From the NCBI GenBank assembly GCA_036936605.1, contig JAUPFV010000003.1:80150273-80214272 (forward strand): a stretch of 64,000 bases of DNA. Direction: 5' to 3'. Both the position numbers and the translations under genes were made by a program. Origin of the DNA: Limnanthes douglasii subsp. nivea (lineage: Eukaryota > Streptophyta > Magnoliopsida > Brassicales > Limnanthaceae). This document shows, in pieces, positions 12,264 through 22,024 of this stretch. The notes beneath the pieces are model-generated. The model saw only the letters and a list, made by a program, of their open reading frames with translations. It searched no databases and was not told where the DNA came from. Every line of letters starts with the position of its first letter. Position 1 is the stretch's first letter.

Positions 12264-12905
12264 AGCTGCCCTCTTCTTGCTAGTTTATTCCAAAACCAAC
12301 ATGGATCAAACTTCACAAAACGGTGGTAGAATCTTCTTGTGTAGAATTACATAAGATACACTTTTGTAAGCGGGGGTAAGACCATCCAACATACGATTCT
12401 TTGATACCGGAGTTCCCCACATTCTTGATTTTGTTGGAGAGATTCTTGAGGTTCTCGCAATAAGCAAAGACTGACGAGAAATCATATAATTATGTGTTAT
12501 TAAATTCTTGTTCTAAACCAATAGAATGGGAATGCTTATTGTCTTAAAACAAATCGTGGAGATGATTCAACAGAGACATGGCTGAAATGTCTGCTTCAAT
12601 AACAGTGGTCAAGATATTAGTGGACATGGTCGAATAAACCCACTAAATCATAGCAGTATCTAAGGTATCTCACATTTCATCATCGGTAAGAGGACCCATA
12701 TGTTTATCTTTCCCCTTTTCCATTTTCGGTGGGATAATATGATGACGAACTTTATGTGAACGACAATAAACCTTGAATAATGTCACCAATTGGAATATTG
12801 AATGTTCTCCATCTCAATAATGATGGGAACATGCGTCTTGATGTTAGAGACAACAAGAGAAGGGTGAAAATAGGAAGAATACATTTCGGTAGTGGATTCT
12901 CCCAT

Positions 12906-13506
12906 GTCGACGAAAATTAGTAAAGGAGAACAGAGAATCAAGTAAAGTAAGAAAGGAGAAGACGGTAGTGTGATACGATGTAAGCGAGAATAACTAAACC
13001 CTAACCTTACTCTACTACCACGAAAGAATATAATTTCGTGTCTTTCTTATTAACAAAAGTTAATATATATCTATATATAAAGTCATTACCTACTAATTAG
13101 ACTATAATTTAAGTTACTACCAATTAGAGTATAATTAATATAAGATATACTAAATATATACAAATATTTTGTATTTTATCACGTGTAAGGTTGTTACTTC
13201 TAGGGTTTTGGTTTAGGACAAGAAACGTGAGGTTGTTGGTGTTGAGATGTGTGTGAACTATAGAAGGCTTTATATCTCGAAGCTTGGATCAGATTAAGGC
13301 ATCAGAATTATGTCACTAAACCTCTCCATGACTAAATCATGCACAACTTATACTTTCTCAAAACATGTTAATTAAACACGTGTAACTATAATTATAATGC
13401 ATAACAAAATATTGTTACAGTAAGTAACAAACATTCCACTGCCCAAAAACTTGTATATAAATACAAGAGAAATCATACTAGAGGAATTTACTCACAAACT
13501 ATATTG
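12906..13506 (-). other. Probable 5' leader and LTR of the minus-strand copia; no gene
   Basis: No coding sequence is visible. Upstream of the copia gag start (reading on the minus strand) there is a weak match to a tRNA-Met primer site near 12968-12980 (GTGTGATACGATG on plus), after which AT-rich DNA with TATA-like runs (13060-13170) would be the LTR. I could not define LTR ends. Confidence 0.35.
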
Positions 13507-13516
13507 TCATCTATTA

Positions 13517-13690
13517 GGCTAAGTCAGGAAATAGTCCTTTGATTATCCTTTGTTTTTCATTTAGTCCATTGCATTCAAAATTTTTGGTATGGGTCTCTAA
13601 ATTTTGCAAAGTCTCTAAATGTAGTCCATGACACGTGATTTTCATCTGATGCAGCCACATGTCACCAAAATCAATTTGAAAAGTGTTGCA
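13517..13690 (+). repeat. Left inverted arm of the Mutator-like element
   Basis: Reverse complement, with substitutions, of 19466-19636. Its words (AATAGTCCTTTGATTATCC, CAGCCACATGTCACC) also resemble the arms of the foldback element at 21074-21499, suggesting a shared family. Confidence 0.7.
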
Positions 13691-14279
13691 CAAATATTCG
13701 TTCGATTTAATTCCTTTTTATCTTTCAAATTTAATATTTTTTATTTTCTTTTATGTTCTTTTTATTCTTATTTTTGTTCTTATTTTTATTCTTATGTTTA
13801 TTCTTCTAAAAAAGAGTATCACAAATTTACAATACTCTTTTTTCTTCTTTTCTGTTTTTCTTTTTTTCCCCCTTTTTTTCACTTATCTTCTATAGAAATG
13901 GTGAGTGTAGCATAGATGTCTCTTCAAAGATGTGCTCGTTTGTATTTAGCAGGACAATGCGTCCAGTAATGTTTCAAAGCAAGTAATGTACCAACTGCAT
14001 TCACAAATACAAACACAGTTTACTATCAATTAACTTGCGAAAACCTCAAATTTAAAGTTTATATTTTAATTCTTGAATCATAATCAGACAAAACCATACT
14101 TTATTACTTAAAGGCTCACTCCTATTACATGTTGTCCAATAACTCAATCAGCTACTGAATAATAGTAAAAATGAACTGGCTTGTCTGATTTATGAAATAA
14201 GGTGCATCACAAACAGCACCATCTATAAAACCAAAACCAAATAGTAACGAGAGACTAAAAATTTATGATCTTGATAATT
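13691..14279. other. Interior of the Mutator-like element, left part; no gene
   Basis: A long T-rich tract (13705-13885, runs of TTTTTATTC and TTCTTATTTTT) is followed by AT-rich DNA with no supported ORF. The open frames across the T-tract encode only Phe/Leu/Tyr/Ser-rich low-complexity peptides and are rejected as genes. Confidence 0.6.
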
Positions 14280-14284
14280 AATAA
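14280..14284 (+). repeat. Target duplication AATAA, left copy
   Basis: AATAA immediately precedes the 5' LTR and recurs at 18245-18249 right after the 3' LTR, marking a 5-bp target duplication. Confidence 0.7.
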
Positions 14285-14722
14285 AGTTACGGAAAGCAAG
14301 AGGGTTGAAACAATGGCCGAGAAGAAGAGGAGCGTGGAAGAGTTAGAGACAGAAGAAGAAGGTGTGGCAGAGACAATGGTGGTAAGAGAAGATGCTGGAT
14401 TAGGGTTTGAGAAGTGATGAAGTCGTGGACAGGTTATTAGGTAACAGAGGGTTAATGTATCGGACCCTTAGTTGGACCAGCTCGACACATAAACCATGGA
14501 CTCAGCCCAAGAAGACTTTTAATAAGACTAGTGGACCTGTACATATATCAAACCCACTTCCTTAGGATAACTAAATGCGTGACAAAATGTAACAGATGTA
14601 ACAAGAATCTGTTACATTCATAACAGTCCAGAACTTGTATAAATATTAAAATGTATGAGATAATGAAAGTAACAGAAGTTTTACAATTTAAAAACTCATC
14701 TCTCTCTCTACTAGCTTCAACT
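14285..14722 (+). repeat. Copia 5' LTR
   Basis: 438 bp, from AGTTACGGAAAGC to TTAGCTTCAACT-type sequence, very similar to the 3' LTR at 17808-18244. By the target duplication the ends are AGT...ACT rather than TG...CA. It abuts the primer site with no spacer. Confidence 0.85.
14638..14645 (+). promoter_or_regulatory. Copia LTR TATA box
   Basis: TATAAATA lies 77 bp before the LTR end, following a run of AACAGATGTAAC-like repeats. In the 3' LTR the same place reads TTTAAATA, so only the 5' copy keeps the consensus. Confidence 0.6.
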
Positions 14723-14737
14723 TGGTATCAGAGCAGG
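14723..14737 (+). promoter_or_regulatory. Copia primer binding site (initiator tRNA-Met)
   Basis: TGGTATCAGAGCAGG directly follows the LTR, the common plant copia primer site complementary to the initiator tRNA-Met 3' end. Confidence 0.9.
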
Positions 14738-14750
14738 TGTGATTCTTGCA

Positions 14751-15559
14751 ATGGTAGGGATTGATTTACCCTCATTCAGCTCAACATCAGCTGAGCAATC
14801 TCTATCCTTGATGGAAAAACTGTTGACAAACAAGAGTAGCCATATGAATCAGATAAGTACCTTCAATAATCTAAGGCTTTACATGAGTAATTTTCTCATG
14901 TGGAAAACTATGGTGTTTCCAATTGTAAGAGGAAACAAACTGGTAGGCTTTCTTGATCGAGATAAGCCAATTGTACTGATGGTCTGCTGGTTGAAAACAT
15001 TGAATACGATAATTGGATCGCAAAGGATCAATTACTACTAAGGTGGCTATATAGCACCATGAGGGCAGAAATTGCATCTCAAGTCATGAACGAAGAGACC
15101 TCAAAAGGTCTGTGGGATGCCATCATTAGGCTTTCTGGCTCCCAAATGAAGTCCAGAATAACTCTTTTCAAAACAGAGTTTCAAATGACCAGGAAAGGAA
15201 GTTCTTCAATGGAAGACTACCTGGTCAAGATAAACAATATTGCTGATAACTTAGCATTGGCAGGTTCACCAGTGACAATAGATGATTTAGTGTCACAAGT
15301 ATTGAGTGGACTTGACACTGACTATACTCCTATTGCTGTTCATTTAGCAGATAAGGAGGTTAAAAGTTGGGTAGATTTACAAGCTACATTGCTGACTTAT
15401 GAGAGCAGACTAGAGCAGTTAGGCAAGATTCAAGTATCTATGGCCAACTTAAATATTACTGTTGTTAACAAATCTGAAGCTAGATCTTCTGGGAATAACA
15501 GTCACTACTACAATTCTGGTTCCAGAGTTGTGAACGTGGGACAGTCTAGAGGATTCTGA
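14751..15559 (+). pseudogene. Copia gag (two frames)
   Basis: The gag begins at the ATG at 14751 (MVGIDLPSFSS) or, counted from an upstream alternative codon, at 14739. The first piece holds the N-terminal capsid part (FNNLRLYMSNFLMWKTMVF, then RGNKLVGFLDRDKP) and ends at 15041. The second, 15059-15559, holds the UBN2-type gag (SKGLWDAIIRLSGSQMKSR, then SMEDYLVKINNIADNL and DDLVSQVLSGLDTDYTPI). One frameshift near 15000-15060 separates them, and an in-frame stop at 15557-15559 cuts the gag before the zinc knuckle. Confidence 0.82.
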
Positions 15560-15622
15560 GGAAGGAACTCTCTGAGCTACAATAACTAAAAAGGAATGAG
15601 TAATTACAGAGGCAGATGACGG

Positions 15623-16033
15623 ATGTATAACTACTCTAATAATAAACCTTGTCAAATTTGTGGGAAGTATGGACATGGTGCTGCTTATTGTTACTTCAGG
15701 GATGATCCTAATGTAATGGGGCAACTATCATCTGATCAACAAAGGAGTGATCATGAAAAAAGTGCTATAACTGTTTCACAGGACATAGCTAATGGTGATC
15801 AGAGTTGGTACATTGACACTGGTGCTAGTCACCATGTCACCAACTCTGCTAAGCTACTGACTCAGAAATCTCAATACTCAGGTAACAGAACTGTGACTGT
15901 AGGGAATGGTAACAGGCTACATATTAAATATTTAGGTCAGACTTGCCTTTCAACCAAAATTAACAAACCAATTCACCTAAACAACATTCTACATGTTCCA
16001 TATATCAATAAAAATCTGCTATTTGTCTCATAA
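15623..16033 (+). pseudogene. Copia zinc knuckle and aspartic protease
   Basis: Contains the CCHC zinc knuckle CQICGKYGHGAAYC near residue 10 and the retropepsin active site DTGASHHVTNSAKLL near residue 65, then the VGNGNRLHI and ILHVPYINKNLLFVS motifs that lead into the pre-integrase region. It continues the gag frame after a stop, and a further stop at 16031-16033 separates it from integrase. Confidence 0.82.
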
Positions 16034-16084
16034 TTAACATTTCATAATAATATATTTTTAGAATTTCACAGTTCTAAATGGTTT

Positions 16085-16507
16085 GTGAAGGACAAGAGAA
16101 CAGGGATGACTCTACTAACAGGGAGAGTTGAAAATGGTCTATATAAGCTGGAAAGTTCATCTGATTCTTGCTATCCTAAGGCAGATACTCCAAACTGTCA
16201 TTTTTCTATGTCTAATGTCTCAGTTGTACCTAATGATTCTGATGCTGTTAATATTGATTGGCACAGAAAATTAGGACATCCTTCTAAAAGAATCATTTTT
16301 GTTGTCATAAGAAAATGTAATGTCCCTATTGTTTCAAACAATGAAATTCTATTTTGTGATGAATCTCAATTAGGGAAGGCTCATTCTCTTCCTTTTACCA
16401 ATTATGTGTCTCATTCTACTGCTGTTTTGGATTTGATTCATTCTGATCTATGGGGTCTGCCCCTATTGAGTCTAAATCAGGTCATAGATTCTACATACTC
16501 TTTGTAG
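16085..16507 (+). pseudogene. Copia GAG-pre-integrase and integrase start
   Basis: Starts in the pre-integrase domain (VKDKRTGMTLLTGRVENGLY), continues with the HHCC zinc region (DWHRKLGHPSKRI) and the first catalytic Asp context (DLIHSDLWGLPLLSLN). The frame then degenerates: after FVDEDTRYS and a YAQ word the sequence jumps to NGRAERKHRHV near 16545, so most of the catalytic core, including the second Asp, is deleted. Confidence 0.8.
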
Positions 16508-16661
16508 ATGAAGACACTAGGTATTCCTAGATATATTCTTATGCTCAAAATGGAAGAGCAGAGAGGAAACACAGACATGTCACTGAGACTGGTCTGACTC
16601 TCCTTGCTCAGTCAAATCTCCCTCACATTTTTTTCCTGAAGCCTTTCACACAACTGTTTAC

Positions 16662-17408
16662 TTGATAAACAGATTACCCACAGCTACTTTACAAGACAAG
16701 TCACCTTTTGAAATTCTTTTTAGGGTTTTACCTAATTACAAATTCTTAAAGTGCTTTGGGTGTGCTTGCTTTCCTTGCCTAATGCCTTACAAATTTAACA
16801 AGTTTTGGTTTCATTCCACCAAGTGTGTGTTTTTGGGTTTTAGTGATGTTCACAAGGGGTATAGGTGTGTTAGTGCTAGTGGGAAAGTCAATGTGTCAAG
16901 GGGTGTGGTATTTAATGAAATGGATTTTCCATGTTTTTCATGGTTTTTTAGTTCCCTATCTACTTGTTCTGGGTTTGGGTCTTTGGTGTTACCAAAATTT
17001 CCTATCACTAATTATGTGGATGAACTTTCCAGTTTAAAGGCTAACTATTCTACCTCTCTGCCTAGTGATCATTCCAAACATACACACAACAACAACTCAA
17101 ACACATCAAACCAACCATTTTCTCAAACACACTTACCTACTGATAACTTACCTCACACTCCAAGTTCCTTGCCTCATGTTCATTTTTCTCCTCATATTGT
17201 TACTCCAAATCACAGTCCCAAGTTAGTCACCATTCCTGTTTCACAAACATTAGAGGAAGGTCAGTTAAGTGTTGTGTTACCTTTTGACAAACTTAATCCT
17301 ATAGCCCAATCACCAGTCTTGTCAAATAACCATCCCATGATTAATAGATCTAAAATGGCATTTCTAAACCTAAACATATCTATACAGGAGTTACCATTGC
17401 ACCTATAG
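16662..17408 (+). pseudogene. Copia integrase C-terminus and linker
   Basis: Begins in the conserved copia integrase tail (INRLPTATLQDKSPFEIL, then FGCACFPCLMPYKFNKF and CVFLGFSDVHKGYRC) and runs into a Ser/Pro/Asn/His-rich linker typical of copia between integrase and RT. It stops at 17408. The RT start follows in another frame (WVQAIQCEYDALMENHTW; GCKWVYKLKYN) to about 17672. Confidence 0.82.
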
Positions 17409-17800
17409 TCACTTTGAAGGAACCTGTTAAATTTACTGAGGTTGCTAAAGATCCTAATTGGGTACAGGCAATACAGTGTGAGTATGATGCCTTAATGGAA
17501 AATCATACTTGGTCCTTAGTTCCTTACACCAGAAACATAAGTTTGGTAGGGTGTAAGTGGGTCTACAAGTTAAAATATAACTCTGAATGAGGTGTTCAAC
17601 ATTTCAAAGCTAGGCTTGTTGCCAAAGGCTTTCATCAACAATCTGGTGTTGATTTCACTGATACGTTTAGGGACTGCTGGATATCAGTTATGTGCCTACT
17701 CATGATCAGGTAGCAAATTTGTTGACAAAACCTCTGTCCCAACATCGATTTTTCTTCCTCCGTGAAAAACTCGGCCTCGGTGTTCCTTCGCTCTGTTTTA
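17409..17800 (+). pseudogene. Copia RT start joined to the polyprotein C-terminus
   Basis: Residual RT N-terminus up to AKGFHQQSGVDFTDTF, then an abrupt junction near 17672 to the C-terminal tail (VPTHDQVANLLTKPLSQ, HRFFFLREKLGLG). About 1.3 kb of RT and RNase H is therefore deleted. The tail is the usual last part of copia polyproteins of this family. Confidence 0.78.
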
Positions 17801-17807
17801 GGGGGGA
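17800..17807 (+). promoter_or_regulatory. Copia polypurine tract
   Basis: AGGGGGGA directly precedes the 3' LTR, as expected for the plus-strand primer. Confidence 0.75.
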
Positions 17808-18244
17808 AGTATAGGAAAGCAAGAGGGTTGAAAAAATGGTTGATAAGAAGAGGAGCGTGGAAGAGTTAGAGACAGAAGAAGAAGGTGTGGCAGAGAAAAT
17901 GGTGGCATGAGAAGATGCTGGATTAGGGTTTGAGAAGTGATGAATTCGTGGACAGGTTATTAGGTAACAGAGGGTTAATGTGTCGGACCCTTAGTTGGAC
18001 TGGGTTGACACATAAACCATGGACTCAGCCCAAGAAGACTTTTATAAGACTAGTAGACCTATACATATATCAAACCCACTACCTTAGTCTAACTAAATGC
18101 GTAACAAAATGTAACAGATGTAACAAGAATTTGTTATATTCATAACAGTCCAGAACTTGTTTAAATATTACAATGTATGAGATAATGAAAGTAACAGAAG
18201 TTTTACAATTTACAAACTCATCTCTCTCTCCATTAGCTTCAACT
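17808..18244 (+). repeat. Copia 3' LTR
   Basis: 437 bp, beginning AGTATAGGAAAGC and ending TTAGCTTCAACT, followed by the AATAA target duplication at 18245-18249. It shows scattered substitutions relative to the 5' LTR, so the insertion is not very recent. Confidence 0.85.
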
Positions 18245-18249
18245 AATAA

Positions 18250-18784
18250 CAGTTGAACCACATAATTTGGATCAATAGAACCAATAAAAGAACAATTTGG
18301 GTTCTTCAACTCATCAAAACAGCAGGGTTCAAAAGATTAACACTTTTTAAGCTTTCTCGTTTTTCTTTTCAGTTATTTATATATGAAAAATACTGAAGAA
18401 ACAAAACCCATGAAAATCCAGAATGATATAATAACGTTATTGATTTTGATTGTGAGGCTGAAATCGAGCACATGTATATTATTAAGCTAAAAAAAGAAAA
18501 GATGCAAAAGTTTCGAACAACATACAGCAAAATACAGGAGATACTTTGTTTTTTCTGTTCTTTTAAGAAAACATAGGTCTCAGAATGTCGTATAAAAACA
18601 TCCCGTTTGTTTGAGGTAACAACTAATGACACTATGAGATAAAAAGATCGGACATCCGGTTTCATCATATCTAAAAACAAAGAAAGAGCGCAATAAAAAT
18701 AATAACAAAAACAAAAACAAAGTTAAAAGATTTTCAAAAAATATAAAAGTTGAAAATAAAAACTGCAACTAAATCCAAGGACTA
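18250..18784. other. Interior of the Mutator-like element, right part; no gene
   Basis: AT-rich DNA with an A-rich stretch at 18680-18770 that may pair with the T-rich tract of the left half. The minus-strand open frames here are low-complexity and unrecognised. Confidence 0.55.
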
Positions 18785-19460
18785 TATTGGAAATACGGGT
18801 ACCACATATTTCGTCTCACTCCACACTAGTACGATTTGTCCGCTTAGGGTCTGGAGATCTGCACGGCTTTGCTTTTGGTCCATTTCCAAATAGCCTCATA
18901 CTAGTTGAGATATATTCTTACTTATATACCACTAATTCCTCCCGTGTTTAGCCGATGTGGGATGTGAGACTTTGGTCGCCACCCTAACAACCCTCCTCTC
19001 GAACAAAGTATCACTCTAGCCTCCTCTCAATTGACTTCCATCCTCCTACTCTCGTCAGGTGGAGAGATGCATGACCTCTAGAATTATGGTGGATCTATAT
19101 GCTCACTATCAGATTGTATTGTGTCGCTCCTTGGTCAAGCCAACTGCTTGATGATCCATCAAGCGCTCTATGTATACAACATATCATTCACCTTGAGTAT
19201 GGCTCCTCGTAACATGTTCAGCATATGAGAATTTCACTCATATCACAACCAGTACATCACGTTTCGTCTGGGTGTGGAGCTCTGATACCATTTATTGGGA
19301 ATATGGCTACCGCATATTCCATCTCTGTATATAAGTAAGAACTACAGATCTCCATATTAGTATGATACTGTTCGTTTTGGCACCCGAAGACCCACAAAGG
19401 TTTGTTTTTGGTCCACTTCCAAAAGGCTTCATACTAGTTGAGATATGTTCTTACTTATTC
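18785..19460 (-). mobile_element. TRIM element 1
   Basis: A terminal-repeat retrotransposon in miniature on the minus strand. The left (3') LTR at 18785-18989 runs from T(A/G)TTGG to CACCCTAACA. The right (5') LTR starts at 19293 (TATTGGGAATATGGC) but lacks its last 40 bp or so. The primer site is at 19279-19290 (complement of TGGTATCAGAGC). About 290 bp of non-coding internal DNA lies between. LTRs share CTTTTGGTCC and TACTAGTTGAGATAT words with TRIM 2. It sits in the right arm of the Mutator-like element. Confidence 0.75.
19279..19290 (-). promoter_or_regulatory. TRIM 1 primer binding site (tRNA-Met)
   Basis: The plus strand reads GCTCTGATACCA, the exact complement of TGGTATCAGAGC, two bases from the LTR start. 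Confidence 0.85.
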
Positions 19461-19465
19461 ATGCA

Positions 19466-19636
19466 ATGCTTCTCAAATTGACTTTGGTGACACGTGGCTG
19501 CATTAGAGAATAGAGCATGCTCCATAAACTAAATTTATGGATTTTTCAAAATCGAAGGACTCAGACCGAATATTTTGAAATCGATGGACAATAAAATATA
19601 ATGGGATAGTCGATGGACAATTTCCTGACTTAAACC
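19466..19636 (-). repeat. Right inverted arm of the Mutator-like element
   Basis: Pairs with 13517-13690. It contains GGTGACACGTGGCTGCA and ends TTTCCTGACTTAAACC. Confidence 0.7.
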
Positions 19637-19646
19637 TCATCTAGCA

Positions 19647-19798
19647 CCCAAACTATTATTTATACTTACTTAATATTAATCTAATCTACATAACTATCAA
19701 TTAATATCTAATTTTTTAATAATATCTCAAATATTCATGTTTCTTTACCGGCCACAAAATTACTTTTAATTTTTGAACTAAAGTTTTTCTTTATTACT
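19647..19798. other. AT-rich spacer
   Basis: Nothing recognisable between the right target duplication and the TTA microsatellite. Confidence 0.5.
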
Positions 19799-19845
19799 TT
19801 ATTATTATTATTATTATTATTGTCATTATTATTATTATTATTATA
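19799..19845. repeat. (TTA)n microsatellite
   Basis: About 15 TTA triplets with one TGTCA interruption. Confidence 0.9.
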
Positions 19846-19923
19846 AATATTCATATTTTTTATATCGGAGTTCGGGAAAAAAATTCGAAACTATCATCTA
19901 CTTTGTCTTTTTAAGATGAACAA

Positions 19924-20506
19924 AACTAGAGTTCTATACAATTTTAAGCATGAGAGTTATGTATTTTAAGCATGAGAGTTCTGTATATTTTTAACCATGC
20001 GAGTTTTGTACATTTTTAACCATGCGAGTTTTGTACATTTTTAACCATGAGAATTTTGTATATTTCTTTCCAACCCTAAGAGTTCTGTACATTTTTAACC
20101 ACGAGAGTTTCGAACATTTTTAAGCATGCTAGTTTATAGAAAATTAAACATGAGACTTCTGTGCATTTTTAACCATACAAATTTATTGAATTTAAGCATG
20201 AGAGTTCTTCATTATAATCCACCCATGCGATTTCTGGACATTTTTAACCATGAGAGTTTTATATATTTTTAATCATGCTAGTATATTGAATATTAAACAT
20301 AAGAGTTCTTCATTATAATCAAACCGTGAGATTTCTGTGCATTTTTAATCATGAGAGTTCTCTACATTTTTAACCATAAGAGTTTATTAAATATTTAACA
20401 TGAGAGTTCTTCATTATAATCCAACCGTCAAGATTGTGTATATTTTTAACCGTGAGAGTTCTGTACATTTTTAGCCACGAGGGTGTTGTACATTTTAAAC
20501 CGCTGA
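19924..20506. repeat. Minisatellite with 25-bp subunits and a 101-bp higher-order period
   Basis: Roughly 23 degenerate copies of a 24-26 bp unit resembling CATGAGAGTTCTGTACATTTTTAAC. In the right part the units form sets of four: the diagnostic subunit with GAGTTCTTCATTATAATC starts at 20197, 20298 and 20399, exactly 101 bp apart, and each is followed by the same order of three other subunit variants. Plus-strand stop codons interrupt it, so it is not coding. Confidence 0.88.
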
Positions 20507-21063
20507 AAAAAAACAAAAATAAATCATTAATGGGTCGAATTTTTTTTTATAAAAATAAAGCCGATTGTCATATTTTATTTCCGAACTACGGTTTAAAAAA
20601 TAAATTTTTCTTAAAAAACAATTGAGAAAAAAAAGGATAACTTGTGATTTTTTCCCCCTTAAAGATAACTGGCTATATAATGCAATTTTTATAAATTAAA
20701 TGGTAATAAATAATAAAAATAGACATTTATAAATATTTTTTTCCAAAAACAATTGTATCATAATAACGTTTAGGGGGATTATAAAAAATACAGAATTTTA
20801 CACCGAAAGAAAAACTATACTCTCTCCGTCTTCCGTTTTCACTTAAGATAATCCAAAACACATAACCTAAAAATTATATTACACATGTTAGACATACACC
20901 AATCTGTTGTTCATGCCGATAACTCGGATAAATCGAAAGCCTTGAATATCCTGTCTAATGTGATGATCTTATCATTCATCATATTATTTTCATTGATTAA
21001 AATCCGAGAGGCTTTATCGTAATTTCTTTGTGTATTATTTTCTATGTTTTTCTCTACTATATA
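20507..21063. other. AT-rich spacer, no gene
   Basis: Homopolymer-rich DNA. A CTCTCTCCGTCTTCC word near 20821 recalls a MITE end, but no partner was found. Confidence 0.5.
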
Positions 21064-21073
21064 TGTCTAGATA
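21064..21073. repeat. Target duplication TGTCTAGATA, left
   Basis: Perfect 10-bp match to 21500-21509. One base may belong to the terminal repeat, so the duplication is 9-10 bp. Confidence 0.85.
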
Positions 21074-21499
21074 GGCTTTGAACAGTACATCGTCCCTCGA
21101 CTATCACGTTTGGTGGCAAATAGTCCCTTGACTTTCAAATGTCCGTTGACAGTCCTTGGACTATCGCGTTTGGATAAAGTTAGTCCACCAGATCCTCTGA
21201 TCCATGAGAGGCTGCCACGTGTCACCATAGTCCCCAGATTTTTGTATCACCACTAGTCCCTTGAGTTTAGTTTTCTGTAATTTTCTACATTTTTGGTTTG
21301 ACCTAGACTCAAGGGACTAGTGGTGATACAAAAATCTGGGGACTATGGTGACACGTGGCAGCCTCTCATGGATTAGAGGATCTGGTGGACTAACTTTATC
21401 CAAACGTGATAGTCCAGGGACTGTCAACGGACATTTGAAAGTCAAGGGACTATCTACCACCAAACGCGATAGTCGAGGGACGATTTACTGTTCAATGCC
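21074..21499. mobile_element. Foldback Mutator-like MITE
   Basis: A 426-bp near-perfect palindrome: the left half (GGCTTTGAACAGT, GTCCCTCGACTATC, then GACACGTGGCAGCC in complement) is mirrored by the right half ending ACTGTTCAATGCC. Only about 60 bp in the middle (21260-21300) is unpaired. No ORF is present. The 9-10 bp target duplication and long inverted arms indicate a Mutator-like foldback element. The arms carry a CACGTG G-box core on each side and resemble those of the larger element at 13517-19636. Confidence 0.88.
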
Positions 21500-21509
21500 T
21501 GTCTAGATA
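21500..21509. repeat. Target duplication TGTCTAGATA, right
   Basis: Matches 21064-21073 exactly. Confidence 0.85.
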
Positions 21510-22024
21510 TATAGAACATACTCGATATTTTTACAATCTAGTAGAAATACAAACCGTAGTTAATTATAATATTGATAAGGTTTTGTGTCTTGGCTATAAG
21601 GCTTTTCAGCCTACTTAGATTATTAGGATGTGATAAGAAAAAGGCTCGATACTTGAAAAGATAAGATAGAGTCCAGTATTATCAACCTCGGCTTTTTATT
21701 TGTCTTCAGGCAACTATTAGAATTGGTGTCTGAATTTAACATGGCTTCATTGAGACTAACAATATATTGTTCGCTTTGCGCCTACGTATTTGTTTTTGGG
21801 TGTATTTCCAAAAAGTTTTTACCTAGTTGAGTTGGGTTCACATTTTTTTTATAAAAAAATTAAAAGTTTTATTAATAATTGAGTTTAATTACAAGAATTG
21901 AAAACAACATCGACTAATTTTTAATTATAGAAGAAATTTGAATCACTGTTTCAATTTAGAGAAACTAGCCGGTAATAATGAAAGAAAGAACAGAACTTCC
22001 GGCTATCGACAATTCACCAAACCT

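Larger units (their letters stand above)
10254..12905 (-). pseudogene. Minus-strand copia gag-protease-integrase remnant
   Basis: A decayed copia element on the minus strand, a different family from the plus-strand copies. The gag starts at the ATG at 12905 (MGESTTEMYSSYFHPSL) and continues with HMGPLTDDEMWDTLDTA and WVYSTMSTNILTTVIEAD, with a frameshift near codon 40. A Gly/Pro-rich gag C-terminus follows (near 12000-12100), then the GAG-pre-integrase motif (VSVRKFTTDN, FDPFGF, DLRTGTCLIRCDST at about 11460-11600) and a short integrase start (FDILHSDLWTSPHLSS near 11200). The gag-C/pre-integrase part then repeats at lower coordinates. RT, RNase H and the 3' LTR are absent. Confidence 0.82.
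14285..18244 (+). mobile_element. Ty1/copia retrotransposon, internally deleted
   Basis: A bounded plus-strand copia element of 3,960 bp: 5' LTR, tRNA-Met primer site, gag, protease, partial integrase, a residual RT start, a C-terminal tail, a polypurine tract and a 3' LTR. The target duplication is AATAA. It lost the integrase core (deletion near 16545) and almost all of RT and RNase H (deletion near 17672), so it can no longer move on its own. It inserted into the Mutator-like element 13517-19636. Confidence 0.88.
13517..19636. mobile_element. Mutator-like non-autonomous element with inverted arms, containing later insertions
   Basis: The ends are inverted: GGCTAAGTCAGGAAATAGTCC on the left, and GACTATCCC...GTCCA, AATTTCCTGACTTAAACC on the right. 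The flanks TCATCTATTA (13507-13516) and TCATCTAGCA (19637-19646) match at 8 of 10 positions, as expected for an aged 9-10 bp target duplication of a Mutator-like element. The arms at 13517-13690 and 19466-19636 pair over about 170 bp, both with a GTGACAyGTGGCTGCA word. A copia element (14285-18244) and a TRIM (18785-19460) inserted later; without them about 1.5 kb remains. No transposase is seen. Confidence 0.65.

Noticed and set aside
13628..13915. Overlapping plus-strand frames of hydrophobic residues that could pass as a membrane protein
   Set aside because: They translate a T-rich tract; the Phe/Leu/Ile/Tyr content follows from base composition.
19924..20506. CRISPR-like regular repeats
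   Set aside because: Repeat units are contiguous without unique spacers, and the DNA is plant nuclear; it is a minisatellite.
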